From Chitinophagales bacterium (GTDB lineage: Bacteria > Bacteroidota > Bacteroidia > Chitinophagales > Chitinophagaceae), in assembly GCA_013298665.1 (NCBI GenBank), contig JAAFIK010000009.1, positions 39,875 to 103,874 of the forward strand: a stretch of DNA of 64,000 nucleotides, given 5' to 3'. The notes below the pieces were generated by a model. The model was not told where the DNA came from. It saw only the letters and a list, made by a program, of their open reading frames with translations, and did no database searches. Position numbers and translations under genes: made by a program. Position 1 is the first letter of the stretch. Each line of letters begins with the position of its first letter. Below, in pieces: positions 34,727 through 46,000 of this stretch.

Positions 34727-35676
34727 GCATCCTGTTTAACGATATGTTGCAACATATCATCCGTCATGGAGGACAGGTAAAACTCCTCTTTCCAGTGCCA
34801 ATCCCTGCGCGCTACCGAATCGTCGATACTCTGGGGCCAGCTATTCGCGATGGCCTGGCGGTAATCTGGTTCGTAACGAATGGTAAAATCCGGGATATGA
34901 CGGGTAATTTCGGCTGCAATCTCTTTGGGAGAAAAACTCATCCCGGAGATGTTATAAGAAGTACGCACCGAAATCCGGTTGGCAGGAGCTTCCATAAGTT
35001 CTATCGTGGCCCGGATCGCATCAGGCATATACATCATGGGCAGGTAGGTATCTTCAGCCAGGAAACAATCGTAATGTTTATCGGAAACCGCATCATAAAA
35101 GATTTCAACCGCATAATCTGTTGTTCCTCCCCCCGGAGCCGATTTATAAGAAATGAGTCCGGGATAACGAAGGCTGCGCACATCCACCCCAAAACGCTGA
35201 AAATAGTAATTGCACCAAAACTCCCCGGCATATTTGCTTATCCCGTACACCGTAGTAGGTTCAATAACCGTTTGCTGCGGACAATGGCGTTTGGGGCTGG
35301 TAGGGCCAAATACAGCAATACTGCTCGGCCAGTACACTTTATGTATCTTTTCCTCCCGGGCAATATCCAGTACATTCAGGAGACTTTGCATATTGATACT
35401 CCAGGCCAGGTTGGGGTTCTTTTCACCAGTAGCAGATAAGATGGCAGCCAGCAGGTATATCTGTGTAATATTCTGACGAATTACCTGCACATGGAGCATT
35501 TCTTTATTCATCACGTCCATACTCACATAAGGTCCTGTCCCCTTCAGTAACTCATTTTCCTCACGCAAATCAGAAGCCACCACATTGCTGCCCCCGTATA
35601 TCCTGCGGAGTGCAAGGGTAAGTTCAACCCCAATCTGTCCGCATGCCCCGATGACCAGTATCTTATCTTTTACCAT
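34723..35676 (-). CDS. L-threonine 3-dehydrogenase, SDR (GalE-like) type
   Basis: A 317-residue extended SDR. The NAD-binding motif is VIGACGQIGVEL and the catalytic YxxxK pair is in YGISKYAGE. The strings YPGLISYKSAPGGGTTDYAVE and YLPMMYMPDAIRATI are diagnostic of the short-chain threonine dehydrogenases of Bacteroidota and vertebrates. It oxidises threonine to 2-amino-3-ketobutyrate, which a downstream ligase (KBL, not seen here) converts to glycine. It has its own TAnnTTTG box 22 bp upstream. Confidence 0.92.
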   Translation of the reverse strand: MVKDKILVIGACGQIGVELTLALRRIYGGSNVVASDLREENELLKGTGPYVSMDVMNKEMLHVQVIRQNITQIYLLAAILSATGEKNPNLAWSINMQSLLNVLDIAREEKIHKVYWPSSIAVFGPTSPKRHCPQQTVIEPTTVYGISKYAGEFWCNYYFQRFGVDVRSLRYPGLISYKSAPGGGTTDYAVEIFYDAVSDKHYDCFLAEDTYLPMMYMPDAIRATIELMEAPANRISVRTSYNISGMSFSPKEIAAEITRHIPDFTIRYEPDYRQAIANSWPQSIDDSVARRDWHWKEEFYLSSMTDDMLQHIVKQDA

Positions 35677-35697
35677 TGTATGAATAAATTAAAGGTG

Positions 35698-35705
35698 CAA
35701 ACCTA
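35698..35705 (-). promoter_or_regulatory. -7 box for threonine dehydrogenase
   Basis: TAGGTTTG on the minus strand fits TAnnTTTG and lies 21 bp upstream of the ATG at 35676. Confidence 0.45.
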
Positions 35706-35779
35706 ATAAAAACCATTCAGTTCACCACCAACAGAGCGGCTCTCCTGCATGGTAATGCCAAATCATGCGGCTGATGTTG

Positions 35780-35787
35780 TAATTTTG
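35780..35787 (+). promoter_or_regulatory. -7 box immediately before kdsA
   Basis: TAATTTTG ends only 4 bp before the ATG of kdsA. If used, the transcript would have almost no leader. Confidence 0.45.
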
Positions 35788-35791
35788 CCGT

Positions 35792-36613
35792 ATGAATGCA
35801 TTTCTCTCTCCCCTTTTTGCCGGACAAACTTACAACCCGGGTGCCTTTTTTCTTATCGCAGGTCCCTGTGTGGTGGAAAGTGAGGCTCAGGTTATGGAAA
35901 TTGCAGAGCGCGTATCAGCAACCTGCAAGCGTCTGGCCATTCCTTATGTATTTAAAGCATCATACCGTAAAGCCAACCGCACCAGTGCCGGTTCCTTTAC
36001 AGGCATTGGTGACGAAAAAGCACTTACCCTCATACAACAGGCAGGGAAGCGTTTCGGTGTGCCAGTCACCACCGATATCCATGCACATGAGGAAGCCGCA
36101 TTGGCTGCCCCCTTTGCAGATATCCTCCAGATTCCGGCCTTTCTTTGCCGCCAGACAGATCTTTTACTCGCCGCAGCGGCAACAGGAAAGGTGGTGAACG
36201 TAAAAAAAGGACAGTTTGTAAGCGGTGAAGCCATGAAGTTTGCCGTAGAAAAGATAAGGAATGCAGGTAATAACCAGGTGATCCTGACAGAGAGGGGCAA
36301 CAGTTTTGGCTACCAGGATCTTATTGTAGATTATCGCAACATCCCTGCTATGCAGGCGCACCATGCTCCCGTGGTGATGGATTGTACCCACAGCCTCCAG
36401 CAACCCAATCAAAGCAGTGGGGTTACCGGTGGTAACCCGCAGATGATCAGCACCATTGCCAAAGCAGCCATCGCTACCGGCGCAGATGGCTTGTTTATAG
36501 AAACACACCCCAATCCCGCCACAGCAAAAAGTGATGGTGCCAATATGCTGCACCTTGATCTGCTCGAACCATTACTCGAAAAACTGGTAAGGTTACGCCA
36601 GGCGGTGGTATAA
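35792..36613 (+). CDS. kdsA: 3-deoxy-8-phosphooctulonate synthase
   Basis: A 273-residue KDO-8-phosphate synthase, condensing arabinose-5-phosphate with PEP for lipopolysaccharide inner core synthesis. Conserved motifs include LIAGPCVVES (PEP site), FKASYRKANRTS, TTDIHAHEEA, QIPAFLCRQTDLL and TERGNSFGYQDLIVD, and the metal/substrate Asp and His in VMDCTHSLQQPN. The length matches the family. It stands alone; the other kds genes are not in the window. A -7-like box abuts the start. Confidence 0.96.
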   Translation: MNAFLSPLFAGQTYNPGAFFLIAGPCVVESEAQVMEIAERVSATCKRLAIPYVFKASYRKANRTSAGSFTGIGDEKALTLIQQAGKRFGVPVTTDIHAHEEAALAAPFADILQIPAFLCRQTDLLLAAAATGKVVNVKKGQFVSGEAMKFAVEKIRNAGNNQVILTERGNSFGYQDLIVDYRNIPAMQAHHAPVVMDCTHSLQQPNQSSGVTGGNPQMISTIAKAAIATGADGLFIETHPNPATAKSDGANMLHLDLLEPLLEKLVRLRQAVV

Positions 36614-37125
36614 TACCTCAAATCAACATTATGATGTGAGTAACCCGCCCGCTTCCGGGAAAATATACCCGTTTCAATATGTGGATAGACGTTCAGGTAT
36701 AGCTACAATGGAAAAATGCCTCACAGGGGAGACATTTTACACTTTCGGTAAAGGGGTTAACCAGAGTGTACAGTGATTGATTCGTTGTTTCAGGGGTAAC
36801 AAGAATAATCTTTCTTAGGATGATTTTAAAAACGGGACCATAACGTAGAAGTTATTTAATGTATGCTTCCAAAATACATCAATAAAGATGGCAGCTTATA
36901 AAAATTGGTTGCATAACGAACTAAAAAAGATGTTGAAACAATAAAAATAAGGCAGGTACACACCAGCAAACGGTTGCGTACACACCCTTTAGCATGGAAT
37001 GTACCTTCATAAAGGGCGCATGCAACCAGATAAGCAGACATAACCGATAGGCACAATTGTTTTAGCAATGCCCGGATCAGTCAGTAAAGCTAACCGCAAA
37101 AGACATTATTATTGTAAAGCAGGTA
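36614..37125. other. Intergenic region, 512 bp
   Basis: This gap lies between kdsA and the first AraC regulator. It is AT-rich toward 36840-36950 with short open frames that have no homology signs. No terminator with a T-run was found after kdsA. Confidence 0.4.
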
Positions 37126-38145
37126 TCAGCAATCCCTGGAACCACTCGGAAGGGTATTAAATGCTTTTTTATACGCGATGGTAAAATTGCTGAGATTAGT
37201 ATAGCCCAATTGTATACCCGCTTCTTTGACTGATGTCTTTTTAACAACAAGCAGATATTTGGCACGAAGCATCCGGTTTTTCTGGAAATACTCATAAGGC
37301 CCGCAACCATAGATCCGCTTAAACAGTGTTTTAAATTTGGTATCGCTCATAGCGGCAAAGCGGGAGAGCATAGGAATGGTTGGTGCCGGTTGCGCAAAGT
37401 CCTTTACCAGGTAAGCTTCTGCTTCCATAATACGCCTGATCTCATCGGGCTTGAGGAGCGTATCTTTTGTATGTTGCTGCATCCGGTGAAAAAGACGTGT
37501 AAAGAACCTTTCCACTACTTCCATTACCCTGTTTTCAATCGCAGCCTTTTTAAGGGGCAGATTACTTTGTTCGTCTTCAATAATGGCATGTAGCAATTCC
37601 CGGTACTCAGCATCCATCGGTTCGAAGTTGATGCTGTTGCTTTTTAACGATACATAACGTTGCAGCACATCATCCGTATCTCCGATACCGAGATAGGTAG
37701 CCATCCATTCACGGGTAAATACAATATCAAGTCCGCAGATACCCGTACCCGCCGGGGCAATATAACTGGCTTCGAAAAGAGAACTGGACAACCAGGCAGC
37801 AGCCAGCAGTTGCGATTGTTCATCATCCGTACCTGTTGTGATATCCAGCGGAAGGTTACGGGCAAGGGTAGTCTCATGAACACGCAGGGCATAAAACTCC
37901 TGGCTGGCAGGCTTCCGTTCTAAGAAAAAATCCTGGTTGAGTTTGTAATCAGACAGCGTAGCCATCAGCCCATTCGACAGGGAAAGCATCTGGATAAACC
38001 CCGTGGCATACTGCTCCGGAAAAACCAAACGACCGGCAGGTGTAATGGTTGTACCCAGTGCTTCAGCATAATGTCTGAAAAAAACATCGGCATAATGCCC
38101 GGAAGCATTATCGTAATCATCATAGTTATGGCAGAAATGAAACAT
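37126..38145 (-). CDS. AraC-family transcriptional regulator, copy 1
   Basis: A 339-residue regulator with the two AraC helix-turn-helix motifs in the C-terminal 100 residues: IPMLSRFAAMSDTKFKTLFK and AKYLLVVKKTSVKEAGIQLGYTNLSNFTIAYKKAF. The N-terminal 220 residues form an undefined sensor domain with DLNF/FTREWM-type segments and no known ligand-binding motif. It is paralogous to the gene that starts at 39191 (shared layout of sensor plus HTH). Target genes are unknown; 57 bp separate the two. Confidence 0.87.
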   Translation of the reverse strand: MFHFCHNYDDYDNASGHYADVFFRHYAEALGTTITPAGRLVFPEQYATGFIQMLSLSNGLMATLSDYKLNQDFFLERKPASQEFYALRVHETTLARNLPLDITTGTDDEQSQLLAAAWLSSSLFEASYIAPAGTGICGLDIVFTREWMATYLGIGDTDDVLQRYVSLKSNSINFEPMDAEYRELLHAIIEDEQSNLPLKKAAIENRVMEVVERFFTRLFHRMQQHTKDTLLKPDEIRRIMEAEAYLVKDFAQPAPTIPMLSRFAAMSDTKFKTLFKRIYGCGPYEYFQKNRMLRAKYLLVVKKTSVKEAGIQLGYTNLSNFTIAYKKAFNTLPSGSRDC

Positions 38146-38201
38146 GGTTCAGGGATTTCTCCACTAATATACCAAACAAATTAAATAAAAACAAAATGTA
38201 T

Positions 38202-39191
38202 TTAACGAAGCAGCAATTCACCCGGTGATTCCTGGTATTGCTTTTTATAGGCAGCAATAAAATTGGAGGTACTGTCATAAGCTACTGCTGCTGCCGTAGC
38301 CGATACATTGTACTTACCCGTAATCAGCAGCTCCCTTGCTTTCTGCAGCCGCTTTTGCTGGTAATGCGTATAAACAGGCTCGCCAAAAATGATCCTGAAA
38401 TTGGCTTTAAATTTTGATGGGCTCATCATACTCATTTTGGCCAGCGCTGCAATGGTGAGTGGCCGTTGCGAAAAATCTTGCGTAAGCAGCATCTCGGCGT
38501 GGAGAATACGGTTGATGTCCTGTGTATCCATCTTAAACATCGGCCTTTCCTCCTGCAACCGGTTGTAAAGCCGGGTAAAAAATTTCTCAATCAGCAACTG
38601 CACCCGGTTGAGCAGAAAAAGGTTTGCAAAGGGTTCCTCAGGATCTTTTTGCAGTATTTCATCCATCAATGCCGCGTATTCCTGGTCAACAGGTGCAGCC
38701 GTATAACTTTCTGCTTTCAGTTCAAGGTAATGCTTCAGCAGTTCCGGCATACTCGTCAACCCCAGAAAGTTACACAACCATTCGGGCTTGATCAGGATAT
38801 TGATGCCGCGCGCACCTGTACCGGCAGATCCGAGATAAGAAGTATCAAAAAGAGAAGACGTGAGATAAATGACGCTCTTGACCGTATTGGCCTCAGTTTG
38901 CCGCTGGTCATCGATAGACATCACCAGCTTACCCGGAAGGATAAACTCATCAAGCCGAAGGGTATAAAACTCTTCATCCGAACGGCAACGATGGAGATAC
39001 CAGTCACAATTAAATCTGCAATCAACGAGGTTTACCTGTAGTCCGTTAGGCAGGTTAAGGAGACGGTAATAGCCATCGGCCACCGCAGCAGGAAAAATAA
39101 GCGTATTGTTGACAAGTGCAACGCCCAACTGGCCGGCCATATCATTGATCAGCAATTGGTAATCGGCATATTTATATTCAAATGCAAACAC
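38202..39191 (-). CDS. AraC-family transcriptional regulator, copy 2
   Basis: A 329-residue regulator. The C-terminus has the AraC double HTH: LTIAALAKMSMMSPSKFKAN and ARELLITGKYNVSATAAAVAYDSTSNFIAAYKKQY. The N-terminal domain parallels that of copy 1 (the YLHRCRSDEEFYTLRLDEF stretch against FLERKPASQEFYALRVHET), so the pair arose by duplication and may form hetero- or cross-regulated regulators (inference). Both read away from the PspC gene on the same strand. Confidence 0.87.
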   Translation of the reverse strand: MFAFEYKYADYQLLINDMAGQLGVALVNNTLIFPAAVADGYYRLLNLPNGLQVNLVDCRFNCDWYLHRCRSDEEFYTLRLDEFILPGKLVMSIDDQRQTEANTVKSVIYLTSSLFDTSYLGSAGTGARGINILIKPEWLCNFLGLTSMPELLKHYLELKAESYTAAPVDQEYAALMDEILQKDPEEPFANLFLLNRVQLLIEKFFTRLYNRLQEERPMFKMDTQDINRILHAEMLLTQDFSQRPLTIAALAKMSMMSPSKFKANFRIIFGEPVYTHYQQKRLQKARELLITGKYNVSATAAAVAYDSTSNFIAAYKKQYQESPGELLLR

Positions 39192-39250
39192 TTATGGGCA
39201 ACTGACTAAGGTTATCAATAGCAATCGTAATCAGGGAAGGACTGTGCTGA

Positions 39251-39472
39251 TCAGAGGTACCGGAGTGGGTTGCGCCTGGCGCTCATGATGTAATTTTTTA
39301 CATTCATCCAGAACGCGAAAAACAGGTAAACAATAACAGGTGAACCCATGGTGAGGAAAGAAATGTAGATAAAATACTTTCGTATGGTTGAACTGGCTAC
39401 CCCCATTCTTTCGCCAATTGCACTGCAAACCCCGAAAACATGCCACTCAATAAAATGTCTTACGCGATTCAT
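39251..39472 (-). CDS. PspC-domain small membrane protein
   Basis: A 73-residue protein from the ATG at 39472; a longer frame to 39589 has no good start context. FGVCSAIGERMGVASSTIRKYFIYISFL matches the PspC fold (short amphipathic helix followed by one membrane span at about 32-50). PspC proteins take part in phage-shock-type envelope stress signalling, but here a single short PspC lacks partners, so the role is open. Confidence 0.8.
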   Translation of the reverse strand: MNRVRHFIEWHVFGVCSAIGERMGVASSTIRKYFIYISFLTMGSPVIVYLFFAFWMNVKNYIMSARRNPLRYL

Positions 39473-39537
39473 ATTGCTAATATATACAATTTTTTGTGAT
39501 AAGCGGACAAATGTATAAAATATTCTTGCGCTTTTGA

Positions 39538-39545
39538 CGTAATTT
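39538..39545 (+). promoter_or_regulatory. -7 box for aconitase
   Basis: TAATTTTG fits TAnnTTTG and lies about 62 bp before the aconitase ATG. Confidence 0.4.
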
Positions 39546-39607
39546 TGCACCCTGATGGCGGGTTTCAGACCCGATCCGTTTTTGGACATTCTAAATCTTC
39601 CTTCTTT

Positions 39608-41875
39608 ATGGCTTTTGATATTGACATGATCAAAAAGGTATATGCCGCTTTTGCCGAAAAGACAAATGCTGCCCGTACAGTCGTTGGTCGCCCACTCACG
39701 TTAACAGAAAAAATATTGTATGCCCACCTCTGGCAAGGCTCTGCTACGGCAGCATTCGAAAGGGGAACCAGCTATGTTGATTTTGCACCGGATCGGGTAG
39801 CGATGCAGGATGCTACAGCGCAGATGGCGCTGCTGCAGTTTATGCAGGCAGGCAGGAGCAAGGCGGCGGTACCAAGTACCGTGCATTGCGATCACCTGAT
39901 TGTAGCGAAAGACAACAGTGCGGTTGACCTGAAAAGAGCAGTTACCGAAAGCAGTGAAGTGTATGATTTCCTGGCCTCAGTATCAGATAAATATGGCATC
40001 GGTTTCTGGAAACCAGGTGCGGGCATCATTCACCAGGTGGTACTTGAAAATTATGCATTCCCCGGCGGTATGATGATTGGTACAGACAGCCATACGGTAA
40101 ATGCCGGCGGACTGGGTATGATTGCCATAGGTGTAGGTGGGGCTGATGCCTGTGATGTGATGGCAGGTTTGCCCTGGGAGCTGAAATTCCCTAAACTGAT
40201 TGGGGTAAAACTGACGGGTAAGCTTAATGGCTGGACAGCACCCAAAGATGTGATATTAAAAGTAGCGGGTATCCTCACCGTAAAAGGCGGTACAGGTGCC
40301 GTAGTGGAATATTTTGGTGAAGGTGCTACCAATATGAGTTGTACCGGCAAGGGTACCATTTGTAATATGGGGGCTGAAATTGGCGCAACAACCAGTACAT
40401 TTGGTTATGACGAAAGTATGAGCCGCTACCTTAAAGCAACCGGACGTGAAGAAATTGCCGCGATGGCAGATGCCATCCGCGAGCACCTGACAGCCGATCC
40501 TGAAGTGTATGCTAACCCTGAACAATATTTTGACCGGGTGATCGAGATTGACCTGGATACACTGGAACCTCACCTGAACGGTCCGTTTACCCCGGATCTC
40601 GCAACACCCATCAGCCAGATGAAAGCGGAGGCCGCAAAGAACGGCTGGCCCACACGCGTGGAAGTAGGATTGATCGGCAGTTGTACCAACTCGTCTTACG
40701 AAGACATCAGCCGTGCCGTAAGCCTGGCACAGCAGGTATCGGATAAAGGGCTGACCATGAAAGCAGAATTTACCATTACCCCAGGCAGTGAGCAGGTACG
40801 TTATACCATAGAAAGAGATGGCTTCTTGGATACTTTTGAAAAGATTGGTGCTACAGTGTTTGCCAATGCCTGCGGACCCTGTATAGGCATGTGGGACAGG
40901 ATGGGCGCCGAAAAACAGGAAAAGAATACGATTGTACACTCGTTCAACCGCAACTTTGCCAAACGTGCAGATGGCAATCCAAATACAATGGCTTTTGTGG
41001 CAAGTCCGGAACTGGTAACAGCATTAGCCATCGCCGGTGACCTGACTTTTAACCCAATGACCGATACACTTACCAACGATAAAGGGGAGCAGGTAAAACT
41101 GGATCCGCCAAGCGGCTACGAATTACCCCTACGGGGCTTTGCCGTAGAAGATGCCGGCTACCAGGCACCGGCTGCGGATGGCAGTTCGATAAAGGTAGTG
41201 GTGAGCCCCGACAGCAAGCGGCTGCAACTCCTTGACCCCTTCGCAGCCTGGGAGGGTACCGATCTGAAAGGCTTGAAGCTACTCATCAAGGCGAAAGGCA
41301 AGTGTACAACTGATCACATCAGTATGGCCGGCCCCTGGCTGAAGTTCAGGGGGCATTTGGATAACATCAGTAACAATATGCTGATTGGCGCTATGAACTA
41401 TTTCAACGAAAAAACAGATTCGGTAAAAAATCAGCTTACCGGCGAATACGGCCCCGTTCCCGCAACACAACGCGCCTATAAAGCGGCAGGGATCGGTAGT
41501 ATCGTGGTAGGTGATGAAAATTATGGAGAAGGTTCTTCACGTGAACACGCAGCAATGGAGCCACGTCACCTCGGTGTTCGGGCGGTACTGGTTAAAAGCT
41601 TTGCCCGTATCCACGAAACCAACCTGAAAAAGCAGGGTATGCTCGCACTGACCTTCGCCAATAAAGAAGATTACGACAAAATACTGGAAGACGATACGAT
41701 TGATATTGAAGGACTCCTCGCTTTTGCACCAGGTAAAGCACTACAGGTAGTACTCAATCATGCAGATGGCAGCAGCGAAACAATCCAGGTTAACCATACG
41801 TATAATGAACAGCAAATACATTGGTTCAAGGCTGGTGGCGCACTGAATGTGATCAGGGCTTCACTGGTGAACTGA
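39608..41875 (+). CDS. acn: Aconitate hydratase
   Basis: A 755-residue aconitase converting citrate to isocitrate in the TCA cycle. The 4Fe-4S cysteines are in GSCTNSS and [10 protein letters not shown]. Other landmarks are the substrate-binding [11 protein letters not shown] near 150 and [17 protein letters not shown] in the C-terminal swivel domain. Length and features match the mitochondrial-type enzyme. The ATG at 39608 is chosen because the upstream in-frame ATG at 39545 precedes it with non-homologous residues. A hairpin terminator follows. Confidence 0.96.
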   Translation: MAFDIDMIKKVYAAFAEKTNAARTVVGRPLTLTEKILYAHLWQGSATAAFERGTSYVDFAPDRVAMQDATAQMALLQFMQAGRSKAAVPSTVHCDHLIVAKDNSAVDLKRAVTESSEVYDFLASVSDKYGIGFWKPGAGIIHQVVLENYAFPGGMMIGTDSHTVNAGGLGMIAIGVGGADACDVMAGLPWELKFPKLIGVKLTGKLNGWTAPKDVILKVAGILTVKGGTGAVVEYFGEGATNMSCTGKGTICNMGAEIGATTSTFGYDESMSRYLKATGREEIAAMADAIREHLTADPEVYANPEQYFDRVIEIDLDTLEPHLNGPFTPDLATPISQMKAEAAKNGWPTRVEVGLIGSCTNSSYEDISRAVSLAQQVSDKGLTMKAEFTITPGSEQVRYTIERDGFLDTFEKIGATVFANACGPCIGMWDRMGAEKQEKNTIVHSFNRNFAKRADGNPNTMAFVASPELVTALAIAGDLTFNPMTDTLTNDKGEQVKLDPPSGYELPLRGFAVEDAGYQAPAADGSSIKVVVSPDSKRLQLLDPFAAWEGTDLKGLKLLIKAKGKCTTDHISMAGPWLKFRGHLDNISNNMLIGAMNYFNEKTDSVKNQLTGEYGPVPATQRAYKAAGIGSIVVGDENYGEGSSREHAAMEPRHLGVRAVLVKSFARIHETNLKKQGMLALTFANKEDYDKILEDDTIDIEGLLAFAPGKALQVVLNHADGSSETIQVNHTYNEQQIHWFKAGGALNVIRASLVN

Positions 41876-41894
41876 CCAGTACATCATCCTGAAT

Positions 41895-41929
41895 AAAAAG
41901 GAAGAGGTGGCAACACTTCTTCCTTTTTA
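41895..41929. terminator. Bidirectional-type terminator after aconitase
   Basis: AAAAAGGAAGA pairs with TCTTCCTTTTT around a GTGGCAACAC apical stem. It stands 20 bp after the aconitase stop and ends in a T-run. The rest of the gap to 42187 shows nothing coding. Confidence 0.7.
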
Positions 41930-42187
41930 TTTACCGCGATACCATTATATACAGCGGCATCGACGACCCGGCACTGGCTGATTCGTGATTTTTTCATTTC
42001 CTTAACAATAAATGGGCTTTTTGCGCATTATTATGGCATGAAAACTGCATAAACGGGCAATGAATACGGAACAACAGACAGCAACAGGTGGCAGGATGCG
42101 GGTTTCTTTATATATTTATACCCACAGAAGCATAGTGAATGTTGCGACATTCATACCCAGGTCAACAGCTTATAAAACCAAATACAG

Positions 42188-42892
42188 ATGAAACTGTTTT
42201 TATCATTCTTCTCCGCCGGTGTACTACTGGCTGCTGCAACAACAGCACAACCAGCCACTACGGCAGCCCTGTCCAAAGAGGCTCCTGTTAATGTGGTGGT
42301 AACAGATATGCGCACCAAACAGGCGCGTAACAATGAACTGATCGTTTTTCAAAGCCAGAAAAACAACAACCAGTACCAGGGCATTACTAATGAACAGGGG
42401 AAGTTTTCGGTAAAACTCCCCTCGGGCGATAAATACGATATTTTCATCATGGGATTCAAGGATTCAATCAGTTATAATGTGCTGGACATTCCTGCATTGG
42501 CACCCAACGCTTTTTACAAAAATGCTTTTAATGTTTCCATTGAGTTTGATCCGCCCAAATCGTTTACACTCGACAACGTTGAGTTTGATTTTGGTAAATC
42601 CACGCTTCGCCCGCAATCCTATCCCACATTGGATGAACTGGTCGACTACCTGGTTCGTAAAGATGATGAAAAAATTGAAGTGGGTGGACATACAGACAAT
42701 ATCGGCACTGCAGCTAAAAACCTCAAACTTTCGCAGGAAAGGGCACAATCAATTGTGAATTACTTAGTCTCCAAAGGCATCGCCCTGGCGAGGGTTACCG
42801 CCAAAGGCTATGGCGCTACAGACCCGATTGCAGACAACGACTCAGAAGAAGGGCGCCAGAAAAACAGGCGTACCGAGGTGAAGATATTATAA
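42188..42892 (+). CDS. Secreted OmpA-family protein
   Basis: A 234-residue protein with a signal peptide ending near TTAQP. The N-terminal half is a short beta domain resembling a carboxypeptidase-regulatory-like module (ITNEQGKFSVKLPSGDKYDIFIMG). The C-terminal OmpA peptidoglycan-binding domain begins at NVEFDFGKSTLRPQSYPTLDEL and contains GGHTDNIGTAAKNLKLSQERAQ. It anchors the outer membrane to the wall. No neighbours share its function. Confidence 0.9.
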   Translation: MKLFLSFFSAGVLLAAATTAQPATTAALSKEAPVNVVVTDMRTKQARNNELIVFQSQKNNNQYQGITNEQGKFSVKLPSGDKYDIFIMGFKDSISYNVLDIPALAPNAFYKNAFNVSIEFDPPKSFTLDNVEFDFGKSTLRPQSYPTLDELVDYLVRKDDEKIEVGGHTDNIGTAAKNLKLSQERAQSIVNYLVSKGIALARVTAKGYGATDPIADNDSEEGRQKNRRTEVKIL

Positions 42893-42924
42893 GTACTTAG
42901 CACCTCGTAAGAAGTACAAAATAA

Positions 42925-42972
42925 GAAGCAGGAATCCGGAGCGCGCATGGCGGATCTCGGGATTCCTGCTTC
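42925..42972. terminator. Long-stem hairpin between OmpA-family gene and smc
   Basis: GAAGCAGGAATCC (42925-42937) pairs perfectly with GGATTCCTGCTTC (42960-42972), with a 22-bp loop. It sits in the short gap between convergent genes and probably ends both transcripts; no clear T-run follows. Confidence 0.5.
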
Positions 42973-43027
42973 CTGTATCTTATATCTGCTGTCTTACATC
43001 ATGTATCTTACATCTTTTATCTTACCA

Positions 43028-46000
43028 TCAGTTCAGACTCCTGAAATCTACAGGTACGAGTTTACTTACGCCAGGCTCCTGCATCGTAACCCCGTAAATA
43101 ACGTCAACAGCACTCATGGTCATTTTGTTATGTGTAACGATGATGAACTGGCTTTCTTTACTGAACTGGCGGATCATCTGCGTGAACTTACCCACATTGG
43201 CATCGTCTAACGGGGCATCTACCTCATCAAGGATACAGAAAGGTGCAGGCTTGATCAGGTAAATGGCGAAGAGCAGTGCCGTAGCGGTGAGGGTCTTCTC
43301 TCCCCCACTCAATTGCCCGATACTGCTGGGACGCTTGCCCTTAGGTTTGGCCATAATATCAATACCGGTTTCGGCAAGATTTTCAGGGTTCTCCAGTACC
43401 ATATCTGCTGTATCATCTTCTGTAAACAGTGCCTTGAATACTTTCTGAAAATTCTCCCTCACTTTATTAAAGGTCTCCAGGAACTGCTGGTTGGCAGTGG
43501 CTTCCACTTCCTGTATCGTCTGCATCAGGCTGTCTTTAGCCGTTACAAGGTCATTTTTTTGTTCGAGGATAAACTCATACCGCTTTTTCATCTCGGTAAA
43601 GGCTTCAATGGCAGTGGGATTTACCTCGCCAATATTCTCCAGACGCTTTTTCAGCCGGTCATTTTTCTCCTGCAGGTCTTCAAGCGCCATATCTGTGGTA
43701 CGGGCTTCGTCCAGTATTTCATCAAGATCAACCTTAAACTCCAGCAGCATCCTCTCCTTCATACCAGCAAGCTGTAGCTTAAGGTTAGTCAGTTTATCCT
43801 TAATCTCACTGAGGAGGGTATCGATCGTTTCCTTTGATTTTTGCTTTTGCCGCAACTGGCTCTCTTTTTCCTGCAGGATGTTCCGGAGGTTGTAATATTC
43901 CTGATCGGCCTCGTTGAGCCTGCGTTCTTCTGTTGCCTTGTTCTGCAGCATGGTATGCAGGGCTTCTTCTGCAAACGACAGATTGGCGGCTGTTTCTGTA
44001 ATGCTGGCAGCGGCTTCGGCCAACTGGCTGCTGCTGTTTTGGATCTGCGTCTGCAGGTCGTTCAGCTGGTTACTTTTGAAAGCCATTTCCTGTTTCAGCG
44101 AAGCTACCTTGCTCTGCTGACGGGTTACCTGCAGGTTGTTGTCGTTGTATGCAGCATTGGCAAAACTGTATTCCTGCTCGGCAGTAGCATAGTCCTGCTC
44201 AATCACCTGCATCTTTTCTGCCAGCTCTTCAAGCTGGGTATTGTATTTATCCAACTCATCACGTGTACTGGCGATTGCATCGTGATTGGCCTCAAGGTTC
44301 TGTACCAGTTCATCCAGCCTTTTGCTGCTGGTATCTTCCTGGTGATTGAGGTTTTCAATTTTATTGTGCAGGGAAAATACGAGATTGGTAGCCGTATTGA
44401 TATCCTGCTGTGTTTGCCGGATCGCATTTTCTTTGAGCTGTTCATTGAACCCGATCACTTCATTATGCCTGGCCTGTATCTCAGTTTTGAGTTGGGTAAC
44501 AATGGCGTCCTGTACTTTGATTTCATCTGTCAGTTTTTCGAGGTTCTTGGCCCGGCCAATCTTCTTTCCCTCAAAAAGCCCCACACTGCCACCGGTAAGC
44601 GAGTAACGGCCTTTTACATATTTGCCCGTTTTCTCGAGTACCACCGCACCATTGCTGTTTTCAAGAGCATCTTCGTTTTCTGCAATAAATACATTACCCA
44701 ACAGGTGACCCGCAAGGGCAGTATACTGTGCATCATATTCCACCACAGAGAGGGCAGATATGGTATCAGCCGGGGCATGCACTTCCGCTGTTTGTACCTG
44801 GTTTATTTTATCAAGCAGAAAGAAATTGGCCTTCCCTTTTTTATTGGCATCGAGCAGGTGTATGGCCTGCAAACCTTCCTGCAGGTTATTCACCACATAA
44901 TAGTTGAGGTAGGGTTCGAGTACATTTTCCACGGCGGCACGAAACGCTTCCTTTACATATATAATATCGGAAAGGATGGGCGCTTTGTGGTTCCATGCTG
45001 TGTTCTTATGGAGAAACTTGATGCTTTCGGGATACCCTTCCATAGAGTCGATCAGGCTTTTGAGCAGGTCGTGCTCATTGCGTTTGGCATCGAGTTTCCG
45101 GTTTTCTTCCGCCAGTCCGTTGCGCAGGCCTTCAAGCAATCCCTGCGTTTCAAGAATCTGGTTGCGCGTAAATTCATGCTGTTCCTGCAACTGCTGCAGA
45201 TCGGTTTTCTTCTCTGCGAGTTCCTGTTCTTTTATGGTTTTATCGGCTTCGAGTTGTTGCAACTGCGTCTGCCGTTGTTTTTTCTCTTCCTGTATCTGGT
45301 GAATGGTACGTTGCAGGTTCTGGATAGAAGTATCTGCAACAGCCACTTTTTTCTCGGCTTCAAACTGGCTCCGCTGGATGGCCTGGTTCTCGCGGCGCCC
45401 TTCGTCAATACTGCTGCGCTTTTCATCAAACACCCGGCGTTTGCTTTCGAGTGCGGCTTTAAGTTCATCGAGCCTGCCCTCTGTTTCCGCAAGACGGGTT
45501 TCTTCATCCCTGATCTGTTCTGAAGTAAAGGCAATGCTTTCTTCGATGCCCTTCAATTGCCCGTCTGCTTTCTGCAGAAAATCACCCAGACTGGTTTCCC
45601 GCTCCCTGAGGTATTGCAGCCGTTGGGCACTCAGGTTTTTCTCGCTTTCCTTGTGCCGTACGGTATCCAGCATGGCATTGAAAGCGTGCTGCATTTCCTG
45701 GAGGGCTTTTTCCTTTTCAATAAAGCTGAGCTTTTCCTGCTCCATGGCCGCTTCTTCTTTGGCGATGGCCGTTTCGATCTCAATACGCCTGTCCACCTCA
45801 GCCTGTTGCTGTTCGTTAAGGTCTTTGTAGGTGATGTTAAACCCTTCAAGCGCGGCCTTGGCCAACTCTATGCTGATCTCTTTGTACTCTTTTTTTACTT
45901 CGTAATACTTCTCCGCTTTGCGGGCCTGGCTTTCGAGGCTTTTGAGCTGGTTATTGATTTCGAAAAGCAGATCCTCAATACGTGCAAGATCCTGTTCGGT

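Noticed and set aside
43841..45523. A 560-codon plus-strand frame opposite smc.
   Set aside because: It is an antisense shadow of coiled-coil codons; the smc frame has all ATPase motifs.
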